In this document: positions 7,744 through 14,642 of the stretch, one piece after another
How the letters are laid out: every line of letters begins with the position of its first letter
Position numbering within the stretch: the stretch's first letter is position 1
Source of the DNA: Bacteroidota bacterium
GTDB taxonomy: Bacteria > Bacteroidota > Bacteroidia > Bacteroidales > WCHB1-69
DNA: 64,000 nt
Reading direction: 5' to 3'
NCBI GenBank assembly: GCA_023413895.1
Contig: JAEZOU010000020.1
Location: 1 to 64,000 of the forward strand
The notes under the pieces: model-generated
Seen by the model: the letters and a program-made list of their open reading frames with translations, nothing else
Databases searched by the model: none
What the model was told of the DNA's origin: nothing
Translations under genes and position numbers: made by a program

Positions 7744-7887
7744 ATTAAAAGTGGAATATTGGCGCAGTTGAAGTGGTTGTCCAAGTTGTCCATTCAAGAC
7801 TCTTTCAAGATGAATTTCGAGTACGACCCTTTCAACCGCATACAGACCATGACCTACCCCGACGGGGAGGTGGTGAGCTACGAATAG
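7744..7887 (+). pseudogene. Relic of an Rhs/YD-repeat shell
   Basis: An open frame without a proper start encodes FEYDPFNRIQTMTYPDG followed by EVVSYE and a TAG stop. This is a YD repeat (YDxxNRxxxMxYPDG), the building block of full Rhs shells and absent from all five tips. The stop codon overlaps the first base of the 40-bp repeat, so the repeat junction ends the gene. Base composition is GC-rich like the Rhs cores. It shows that a long Rhs gene once existed here or recombined into this site. Confidence 0.7.
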
Positions 7888-7926
7888 GTAGTATCCCCAA
7901 AAGAGTGTAATTTCCAGCAAATATGA
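7887..7926 (+). repeat. 40-bp repeat, copy 2 (IS256-family end-like)
   Basis: Begins GGTAGTATCCCC and ends CAAATATGA, in the same orientation as the other two copies. It joins the YD relic on its left to the leader of cassette 5 on its right. Confidence 0.75.
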
Positions 7927-7990
7927 TCTTTCTTCACTTCTTCCCGAATCGAACTAAATTTCTCTTCTCCCCAATCTCAAACTTTTTTCC

Positions 7991-7998
7991 TACCTTTG
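7991..7998 (+). promoter_or_regulatory. Bacteroidetes -7 box of Rhs cassette 5
   Basis: TACCTTTG, 17 bases before the ATG at 8016. A longer open frame from 7923 would place this box inside the gene, so the shorter start is preferred. Confidence 0.6.
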
Positions 7999-8015
7999 CA
8001 CCCAACAAACACACA

Positions 8016-9002
8016 ATGAACGCTCACCTCACATATCACCCGCAAAACCAACCACTTCCGCAGGGAAATCTGTCGGCAGCCGCGCCTTATACCTTCTCCG
8101 CGAAAGAAAAGGACTCGGAAACGAACTTATCGTACTTTGGTGCATGCTATTACACCAGCGACCTAGGCATCTGGCTCAGCGTGGACCCGATGAGTGACAA
8201 ATATCCGTCATTGTCGCCTTATACGTATTGCGCGGATAACCCAGTGAAGTTGGTGGATCCGAATGGGGAGGAATATGGAAATTCTATAGAGGACGCATTA
8301 AAGGTTATTCGTAATTTTGAACATTCAATAACAACATCCGTGTTTCGGAATATTCCAAAAAGTAAATTTATTGAAGATTTAACTCAACATATAATTGAGC
8401 CTATTTCAATACAGCAAGGAGAAAACGGGACGTGTGGTGCTGCAGTGTTGTCGAAATATATGGCCGAAAATCATCCTGTTTTATATGCGGAAGCAGCTAT
8501 TTCATTATATACAACTGGGGAATTTTCGCATAATGGTATTTCTCTAAGTCTTCCCAATAAGGCTTTTTCTGGAAGTATGACAGATTTGAACAAGCTTGGC
8601 ATAAATTCCGTGGACGCAATAATGCAGGGTGCGTTCACAAATTCTCAAAATATAATATTCAACTATAATCCTTTTAAAGATGGTTCGGGATTCAAATCAT
8701 TTATGTACCCTGGATATTTTAATTATTATTTTAGTGATTTTATAGGAGCAAATTACCATTGTGTGCTTTCTCCTACAACAGAATACATTAACTCTTTAGA
8801 TTTTGTCAATCATTTTGTTGTAGGGGTTGTACATTCAAATGGTTATTCAATAGAAGGTGGTTTTCCGAACCATTATATTCAAATCTTAAAATCTGGAAAT
8901 AATAAAATGGATTATTGGACATGGGGGGAAATAGTAAACGGTTCAACGATTAATAATTCTCTTATGAATGGTTTTTATAAGATAATATCGATAGACTTAT
9001 GA
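8016..9002 (+). CDS. Orphan Rhs tip 5: Rhs core with papain/C39-like protease-type toxin domain
   Basis: With the start at 8016 (chosen because the -7 box lies just upstream and MNAHLTYHPQNQ aligns with the other leaders) the protein has 328 residues. Residues 1-86 are the Rhs core, where one normally conserved Arg is Cys (FGACYY). The toxin domain has GTCGAAVLSKYMAENHP with candidate nucleophile Cys140, and far downstream NHYIQILK (His about 286) followed by DYWTWGE. Cys in a helix start, then His on a strand and a downstream Asp/Trp-Gly, is the order of papain-fold C39-like peptidases. Substrate unknown. The gene overlaps the next by 4 bases. Confidence 0.65.
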   Translation: MNAHLTYHPQNQPLPQGNLSAAAPYTFSAKEKDSETNLSYFGACYYTSDLGIWLSVDPMSDKYPSLSPYTYCADNPVKLVDPNGEEYGNSIEDALKVIRNFEHSITTSVFRNIPKSKFIEDLTQHIIEPISIQQGENGTCGAAVLSKYMAENHPVLYAEAAISLYTTGEFSHNGISLSLPNKAFSGSMTDLNKLGINSVDAIMQGAFTNSQNIIFNYNPFKDGSGFKSFMYPGYFNYYFSDFIGANYHCVLSPTTEYINSLDFVNHFVVGVVHSNGYSIEGGFPNHYIQILKSGNNKMDYWTWGEIVNGSTINNSLMNGFYKIISIDL

Positions 9003-9589
9003 GACAAACTGCTGTAAATCACCTAATAAGAATCGTTGTTTTTGCACCACTTGTAATTATTCTTTTTTTGTGCTGGCAGCCAAATAATAGAAATTACAAG
9101 ATTCTTGATGTTTCACTGGACCCAATCGTAATCACCGATACCACATTGCCCTCTGGCAACTATTATACACTTAATTTCACTGTTCAATTTTGCAACCCAT
9201 CTTATGGTTTTCTCGCTGGAGGTGTGGAACCTGGATTAGACGGTATTACTGAAATGCTGAACTCATTGTGTGTTTATGATATTCAAGGACAAGATATTAC
9301 ACAACAGTTAAAAGGATGGCATACAACAACTCCGGATGTCTTTATAAACAAGAAAGGAATCAAACGTCAGTTTTACTCACATGATAATTTGGATAGTTTG
9401 GTCAACGACATTAATTCCAATGTCCGCTCTGCAAAAGGTAATAAAATTCAAATTAATCGTTTGTTTTACATTGAAGAAAAAAAGATTCTCCCATCTTCTA
9501 TTCAAGTTGATTTTATGAGCTATTCAATAGTCGAGTATATTCCTAATATTACTGGTAATTATAATGACACACTAACAAAAAAAATGTAA
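8999..9589 (+). CDS. Membrane-anchored or lipoprotein candidate immunity to Rhs tip 5
   Basis: ATGA overlap with the toxin gene. N-terminal hydrophobic segment (about residues 9-26) ending in LFLCWQ. This is either a signal anchor or a weak lipobox. The 170-residue outer domain is beta-rich with GNYYTLNFTVQF. No family recognised. Role inferred from the coupled position. Confidence 0.55.
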   Translation: MRQTAVNHLIRIVVFAPLVIILFLCWQPNNRNYKILDVSLDPIVITDTTLPSGNYYTLNFTVQFCNPSYGFLAGGVEPGLDGITEMLNSLCVYDIQGQDITQQLKGWHTTTPDVFINKKGIKRQFYSHDNLDSLVNDINSNVRSAKGNKIQINRLFYIEEKKILPSSIQVDFMSYSIVEYIPNITGNYNDTLTKKM

Positions 9590-9718
9590 AAGATAGTCTT
9601 ATGCTTATAAACGACTAGAAATACATTTTTCATGTGTCGTCTTAAATAAAATATATATCTAATGGAAACATAAGTCAGACATTCCATTTATTAGTTAACC
9701 CCGATGATTATTAAGATT

Positions 9719-10198
9719 ATGAGAAAGGTATTTGTTTTTAAAATTACGACATTTTGCATACTAATGGCTTTTTTGCTACAGTCATGTGGTTATTTCTTGC
9801 CTGATCCAATTCTTAGGGAAAGAAAAAGAGATCAAATCGGGAAATATGTCATCGACATGGAACGGACAGAATGGGGAGATTATGAGGAGGAAAAAGATAA
9901 CTATAGCGACTTGAGCATTGTTTTCAAAAAAGACATGACATTTGAAGTGAGTCGAGCCGTGCCTTTTTTGTTAGACACAACAGGTCAATATGTAATCAGG
10001 GGAGCAGATGAATTATCTCACATCCACTTTTCGAGTCAAATCCAAAAACGAGGAATCACACGAAATGGTACTTGGTTATGGGAATGTTGGGAAGTCGCTC
10101 CTGGTGATTCTGTCACAGCCATCATAGGTCCGATACCCCAACACAATGAGCAACGTCAAATTCCTAAGCTCTATTTCAGAAAGGTGGGTCACATTTAA
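9719..10198 (+). CDS. Lipoprotein, orphan immunity-like or hypothetical
   Basis: I start at the ATG at 9719 (MRKVFVFK), although 9704 is also open. The signal ends in the lipobox LLQSC. The mature part of about 140 residues is hydrophilic with two Trp-rich strands (NGTWLWECWEV), suggestive of a small lipocalin-like or beta-sandwich lipoprotein. No toxin gene precedes it directly, and 114 bases without an obvious promoter separate it from the cassette 5 immunity gene. It may be a left-over immunity gene whose toxin was lost. Confidence 0.5.
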   Translation: MRKVFVFKITTFCILMAFLLQSCGYFLPDPILRERKRDQIGKYVIDMERTEWGDYEEEKDNYSDLSIVFKKDMTFEVSRAVPFLLDTTGQYVIRGADELSHIHFSSQIQKRGITRNGTWLWECWEVAPGDSVTAIIGPIPQHNEQRQIPKLYFRKVGHI

Positions 10199-10244
10199 CT
10201 ATGCATGCCGAATAAAATACATAAGATTTTCTAAAAAGAATCTC

Positions 10245-10312
10245 TCTTGTTCTTTCGCTTGGGCGACCGGGCACGCTATCCGCTCAAACTGCGTGCCAGG
10301 CCGCTCATAACC
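10245..10312. other. GC-rich patch of foreign composition
   Basis: This 68-bp block is clearly GC-richer than its surroundings and ends exactly where the IS256-like end begins. Read on the minus strand it is open (GYERPGTQFERIACPVAQ). It contains a short inverted pair, GGGCACGC ... GCGTGCC. It may be a fragment of a transferred gene or a repeat. Origin unknown. Confidence 0.35.
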
Positions 10313-10352
10313 GGTAGTATCCCAAAAAGTGTGTAATTTCCAGCAAATATGA
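10313..10352 (+). repeat. 40-bp repeat, copy 3 (left end of the IS256-like element)
   Basis: Same sequence and orientation as 4277 and 7887, with CCCA in place of CCCC near position 11. Here it directly precedes a TATATTTG box and the transposase relic. Confidence 0.75.
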
Positions 10353-10980
10353 TATATTTGCAAAAACAAAAAAATTAAACAAATGGAAATTACACAAGCG
10401 CAAAAGTACGAAATTTTAGAACACGAATTGCTCAACGGAGCAGGATTGGAAGAGATATTAAAGAAATGTCTCGAAATTTTAATGAAATCGGAACGCAAAA
10501 TCCTTAATGAGAATTACTCGGATTACAGCAACGGCTATCGTTACCGAAAGATTTACGGCAGCGGAAAGTTGCCGTTTGGCGTGCGTTCCCGAAGGCAGAG
10601 GTGCAATTGTGCACAATCCATTTTCAACGGAATTTGTCAAAATCTGTACGCGCAAAAGAGAAACCAGCCTTCTGCCAAGATCTGAAGACGGTTTTCCAAA
10701 GTGATCCAACAGATTCTGTCAGAGATGGGTTGCGTAAGTTCAGCGACTTTTGCAACAAGTGGAAAAACAAATACCTTTGGCTGTCAAACAAGCTCCAAAA
10801 TGAGCGTTTAGCACTTCATTCCACCTATCTGAAATACAACTACAACATCAGATCCATGATTTACACGACCAACTGGATTGAACGCTTAAACAAGAGGTTT
10901 AAGAAGAGGCTGAAAGTTCGCAGTGCTTTTATATGGTGTCGCCACTGAAATGGGTTGCTACAACTATCCGATTACAGCTT
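10313..10980 (+). mobile_element. Degenerate IS256 (Mutator)-family insertion sequence
   Basis: It starts with the third copy of the 40-bp repeat (10313-10352), which I take as the left terminal repeat. The transposase begins at ATG 10383 (MEITQAQKYEILEHELL) and reaches the family-typical NGYRYRKIYGSGK. It then jumps to FPKAEVQLCTIHFQRNLSKSV in another frame, so most of the catalytic middle is deleted. No right-hand inverted copy of the repeat is visible, so the element cannot move by itself. Confidence 0.75.
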
Positions 10981-11015
10981 TCGTTCACGAGCAACAACAC
11001 TTCCGGTGGGATTAG
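10383..11015 (+). pseudogene. IS256-family transposase relic
   Basis: Three blocks in different frames can be joined: 10383 to about 10570 (N-terminus with SDYSNGYRYRKIYGSGK); about 10571-10925 (FPKAEVQLCTIHFQRNL, then SMIYTTNWIERLNKRFKKR, the Mutator-family YTTNxIExLN motif before the last catalytic Glu region); and 10926-11015 (LYGVATEMGCYNYPITAF). The DDE core with the first two Asp is absent because of an internal deletion at about 10570. A second small deletion at about 10925 shifts the frame again. Confidence 0.75.
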
Positions 11016-11043
11016 CTTTGAAGTGCGCTTTCACTTCGGCTAG
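10981..11043 (+). pseudogene. 3' relic of an outer-membrane beta-barrel-like gene
   Basis: Reads SFTSNNTSGGISFEVRFHFG and then TAG. The ending alternates aromatic/hydrophobic and polar residues and closes near Phe, like the last strand of outer-membrane barrels such as PorP/SprF proteins. It may extend a few codons to the left. It abuts the right border of the IS relic, so it probably marks the gene the element landed in or rearranged. Confidence 0.4.
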
Positions 11044-11204
11044 CCTCCGTTTCATCACACTTCAAAACAAAAAAATTATAAAATCACCCGCAAATGTCAA
11101 AAAAATATATCTTTAATTGGGAAGGAAACACAACCATTTCCAATCTCTAACTCAAATTCTTAAATTAGCGCTCATAAACATTTAGATTCCTCACATGCGA
11201 TTCA

Positions 11205-11711
11205 CTAAAACTCACGTTCCATCGCTTGAACATGTTCATAAAATTCGTATAACTTCAACCCTATCTTATCTCGTTTGAACGAACGTTCGTGCGGTGTAGG
11301 TAATGTGGCAACATAAATTTTAGCCACTCCTTGACGCAAAATTTCAAACTGTTCTGGCGTTATTAAAAACTGCGCTGTATAGGCTTTATGCGACATCGGA
11401 ATAAAAAAACCATCAATAATTACCCAACCAGAAGTAGATTCTTCATCAATCTCTTTTCCATTCAACTTCAACACCTGACCATCAAAAGTTTTAATCATCA
11501 TTGCTGTTTCTCCAATAAACTTTCGCTTTCCTGATTTTACTACGGCTATTACATAATAAGATGTATTATTCTTGCAAACACTAAATTTGATATTGCAAGA
11601 TTTTGAGGAGAGAGGTTTGTAAATATAACCTACACTTTGTGATTTTACAGGAATAATCATCATCACAATAAATGCAATGACAAAAATCGATTTAAAAAAA
11701 ATTCCTTTCAT
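11205..11711 (-). CDS. Secreted hypothetical protein
   Basis: This 168-residue protein has a clear signal peptide (KSIFVIAFIVMMIIPVKSQ). The mature part has two Cys close together (SCNIKFSVC) and a beta-rich middle, then a polar helical C-terminus ending in HVQAMEREF. No family recognised. It is separated from the aldolase gene by a terminator, so it is its own unit. It marks the return to ordinary chromosome after the Rhs island. Confidence 0.6.
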   Translation of the reverse strand: MKGIFFKSIFVIAFIVMMIIPVKSQSVGYIYKPLSSKSCNIKFSVCKNNTSYYVIAVVKSGKRKFIGETAMMIKTFDGQVLKLNGKEIDEESTSGWVIIDGFFIPMSHKAYTAQFLITPEQFEILRQGVAKIYVATLPTPHERSFKRDKIGLKLYEFYEHVQAMEREF

Positions 11712-11804
11712 GGTTCAAAAATTTTGTCCTTAAATAATGTTTGTTTGCTTATCTAATAAAACGTTACAAAAGAACAAATGTTTGAAAAGAAAGGAATCGT
11801 AAAC

Positions 11805-11829
11805 TAAAAAAGGCGACCGAACGGCCGCC
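11805..11829 (-). terminator. Rho-independent terminator of the aldolase transcript
   Basis: GGCGACCG/CGGCCGCC stem (11812-11829) with one mismatch and an AA loop. On the minus strand it is followed by a T run (A run at 11805-11811). Confidence 0.75.
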
Positions 11830-11838
11830 ATTTAAAAA

Positions 11839-12846
11839 TTAATCTTCTAATAATTTATCATTAGAACCTAACACACTGATAATCTTGTGCATATAAAGTT
11901 CCTTCATTCTATCTCGAGCAGGACCCAAATATTTACGTGGGTCAAATTCTGCAGGTTTATCTGCCAAGGCTTTTCTAACCGCAGCTGTCATTGCCAAACG
12001 ACTATCAGAATCGATATTAATTTTGCAAACAGCAGATTTAGCAGCTTTACGCAATTGCTCCTCAGGAATGCCAACAGCAGCTTTCATTGCACCACCATAT
12101 TGATTAATCATATCCACATCTTCTTGTGGTACTGATGAGGAACCGTGAAGTACTATAGGGAAACCTGGCAACTCCTTCTCGATAGCTTCCAAAACGTCAA
12201 AAGCCAATGGTGGAGGTAATAGTCTTCCCGTTTCTGGATCAACAGTGCATTGTTCTGGAGTAAATTTGTATGCACCGTGAGAGGTTCCGATTGAGATTGC
12301 TAGAGAATCTACGCCTGTTTTTGTCACAAAATCTACTACCTCTTCTGGTTTCGTATAGTGACTTTCTTCAGCACAAACCTCATCCTCAACACCTGCAAGC
12401 ACGCCCAATTCACCCTCAACGGTTACGTCATACTTGTGTGCATACTCTACAACTTGCTTTGTCAATGCGATATTCTCATCGTATGGAAGTGCTGAACCAT
12501 CAATCATAACAGAAGAGAACCCCATATCGATACAAGATTTACAAATTTCAAATGAATCGCCATGGTCCAAATGGAGAACAATTTCAGGGTGTTCGCATCC
12601 CAATTCTTTAGCGTACGCTACTGCACCTTCTGCCATAAAGCGCAACAAAGTTTGGTTGGCATAGTTACGTGCACCACGTGAAACTTGAAGAATAACTGGA
12701 GACTTTGTTTCCACTGCAGCCATAATAATAGATTGTAGCTGCTCCATATTGTTAAAATTGAAGGCTGGAATCGCATATCCACCTTTCACTGCTTTTGCAA
12801 ACATCTTTCGTGTGTTTACAAGTCCTAAATCTTTATAACTAATCAT
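11839..12846 (-). CDS. fba: Class II fructose-bisphosphate aldolase
   Basis: This 335-residue enzyme of glycolysis/gluconeogenesis interconverts fructose 1,6-bisphosphate with dihydroxyacetone phosphate and glyceraldehyde 3-phosphate, using zinc. Visible motifs are HLDHGDS (catalytic Asp and zinc His), VEGELGVLAGVED (zinc Glu region), AISIGTSHG (second zinc His) and VLHGSSSVP (phosphate loop). Length and motifs match the class IIA/IIB aldolases of Bacteroidales. It lies 11 bases after the antiporter gene on the same strand and is followed by a terminator, so the two probably share a transcript. Confidence 0.95.
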   Translation of the reverse strand: MISYKDLGLVNTRKMFAKAVKGGYAIPAFNFNNMEQLQSIIMAAVETKSPVILQVSRGARNYANQTLLRFMAEGAVAYAKELGCEHPEIVLHLDHGDSFEICKSCIDMGFSSVMIDGSALPYDENIALTKQVVEYAHKYDVTVEGELGVLAGVEDEVCAEESHYTKPEEVVDFVTKTGVDSLAISIGTSHGAYKFTPEQCTVDPETGRLLPPPLAFDVLEAIEKELPGFPIVLHGSSSVPQEDVDMINQYGGAMKAAVGIPEEQLRKAAKSAVCKINIDSDSRLAMTAAVRKALADKPAEFDPRKYLGPARDRMKELYMHKIISVLGSNDKLLED

Positions 12847-12857
12847 AATTTAAAGTA

Positions 12858-14369
12858 TTAATCTTTCTGTTTTCTCTTAAATAGGTTATGTGTACTTTTC
12901 TCAAGTTCTGTCAATAATTTTTTTTCTGTTTCCTGCTCTTTTTCAGAAATTAGCAACAATTTATCCCCTTGATGAAGCATTAATTTTCCATTAGGTACAA
13001 TATACTTGTGATTTCTTTTTACAATTACAACCAATGAACCGAGAGGAAGAGGATAATCCTTGAGCAAAGCATCTTTATCCACAATTTCCTGTTTCAAAAT
13101 TGTATTCAACTCTTCTGGAATTTCCACTCCGAAATTGGCTGGCGAATCATCTGTATGTTCTTCTAAGTGAAGCCATCGTGCTACCAATGGGATTGTGGTA
13201 CCTTGTAATATGAGTGAAATCAAAGTGATAAAGAACACTACATTAAAGATTATTGAGGCTCCTTCAATCCCTGCAACGACTGGAGATATAGAAAAGATAA
13301 TAGGCGCAGCTCCACGCAAGCCTACCCACGACACAAATAACTGATCTTTAAACTTTATCTTTTTAAATGGAATTAATGAAAGCAATACTGAGATGGGACG
13401 ACCCACAAAAATCATAAAAACTGCAATTATAATTGCTGGAATTGCCACACGAATCATCTCATGTGGATTAACTAAAAGGCCTAACATCAAGAACATTATA
13501 ATCTGCAATAGCCATACGATACCATTTAAAAAAGCATCAATTTTTTTACTTGCTACGAGCCGTTGATTTCCCATAATAATACCTGCCAAATAAACAGCCA
13601 AAAAGCCATTTCCTTTCAACAGATTGGTAATGGAGAATATAAAAAAGATAAAGCTAACCACTAAAATGGGATATAATGCGCGATTTGGAAGGTTTACACG
13701 ATTGATAAACCACGCACCTAATTTACCCAAAATCACACCTAAACCTGCTCCTACAATAAACTGTAGCACAAACATTAAAAGAATTTCCCATACCGACATA
13801 GTATGACTTCCACCATTCATAATAATTTGAATCAGCACTATTGTCAGCATATATGCCATAGGATCGTTACTACCACTTTCCAATTCCAACAAAGGTTTTA
13901 GATTATTGCGCAGGCCTATTTTTTGTGAACGTAATATATTAAACACTGAAGCAGAATCGGTTGAGGACATCGTGGCCGCTAACAGCAGAGCAAAAAGCAG
14001 CGAAACTTCTGTAGAAAAATTAAACATAAAAGAGACGCCCCAAATAAACAAACCCGTAAAGATGGTTGTCAGTAGCACCCCCACGGTAGAAAGAACGATT
14101 CCTGGATACAAAATTGACCTGATATTGCTAATTTGCGTATCCATACCACCTGCAAAAAGAATAACAGAAAGCGATATTGTACCTACAAATTGAGCTATAC
14201 GATAATCATTGAAATGGATACCAACGCCATCTACACCAAAAACCATACCCACAAGTAGGAAAATCAAAAGCGTAGGAACACCATATTTAAAGCCTCTTTT
14301 GCTGACAAGAATGCTAACAAATATTAATATTGCACCTATTAATAATACATTTTCAATGGTAAATATCAT
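12858..14369 (-). CDS. cvrA: CPA1-type K+/H+ antiporter with TrkA_C domain
   Basis: 503 residues. The first 400 form about 12 membrane helices of the sodium/proton exchanger fold, with the ion-site sequence ESGSNDPMA and STDSAS. The C-terminal 100 residues (from about 425) contain a TrkA_C-type domain (DKDALLKDYPLPLGSLVVIVKRNHKYIVPNGK ... GDKLLLI), the layout of NhaP2/CvrA potassium/proton antiporters that help in osmotic and pH balance. Ion preference cannot be read from the sequence. It is first gene of the unit with fba, and its promoter box is 27 bases upstream. Confidence 0.9.
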   Translation of the reverse strand: MIFTIENVLLIGAILIFVSILVSKRGFKYGVPTLLIFLLVGMVFGVDGVGIHFNDYRIAQFVGTISLSVILFAGGMDTQISNIRSILYPGIVLSTVGVLLTTIFTGLFIWGVSFMFNFSTEVSLLFALLLAATMSSTDSASVFNILRSQKIGLRNNLKPLLELESGSNDPMAYMLTIVLIQIIMNGGSHTMSVWEILLMFVLQFIVGAGLGVILGKLGAWFINRVNLPNRALYPILVVSFIFFIFSITNLLKGNGFLAVYLAGIIMGNQRLVASKKIDAFLNGIVWLLQIIMFLMLGLLVNPHEMIRVAIPAIIIAVFMIFVGRPISVLLSLIPFKKIKFKDQLFVSWVGLRGAAPIIFSISPVVAGIEGASIIFNVVFFITLISLILQGTTIPLVARWLHLEEHTDDSPANFGVEIPEELNTILKQEIVDKDALLKDYPLPLGSLVVIVKRNHKYIVPNGKLMLHQGDKLLLISEKEQETEKKLLTELEKSTHNLFKRKQKD

Positions 14370-14396
14370 ATTCTAAAACTATTGATTTTCGGGGCG

Positions 14397-14404
14397 CAAA
14401 TTTA
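14397..14404 (-). promoter_or_regulatory. -7 box upstream of the antiporter gene
   Basis: On the minus strand TAAATTTG, 27 bases before the start at 14369. It fits TAnnTTTG. Confidence 0.5.
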
Positions 14405-14578
14405 ATAAAAAAAGAGGAGTTTTTCAAGAGAAAATTGAAACTTTTTTCCATATTCAAGCCTTTAATTCTTCATATTTATCATTACTTGAACAAAGAATAA
14501 AAAGAGTTGCACCATAATAATCAGAAATTTGAGAAAATGTTCACTAATTCATATTTCTATTAATAGAAAAGTTCAAAA

Positions 14579-14612
14579 TTTGGGTTTACCAAGCATATTT
14601 TTTATAATTTTG
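14579..14612 (+). promoter_or_regulatory. Promoter of the PorE-like gene
   Basis: TTTG at 14579-14582 and TAATTTTG at 14605-14612 with 22 bases between, close to the Bacteroidetes TTTG-N19-21-TAnnTTTG pattern. The start codon is 30 bases further on. Confidence 0.55.
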
Positions 14613-14642
14613 CAACTTTAAATTTGATATAAATTCAAACCG

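Noticed and set aside
7923..8015. Longer N-terminus for Rhs tip 5 starting at 7923
   Set aside because: It would place the conserved -7 box and the 40-bp repeat end within the coding region, and the added residues (FLHFFPNRTKF) have no match in the other cassettes.
1..11200. Prophage, integrative element or CRISPR array in the accessory island
   Set aside because: I see no integrase, phage structural gene, conjugation gene, tRNA-bounded attachment site or spacer-repeat pattern.
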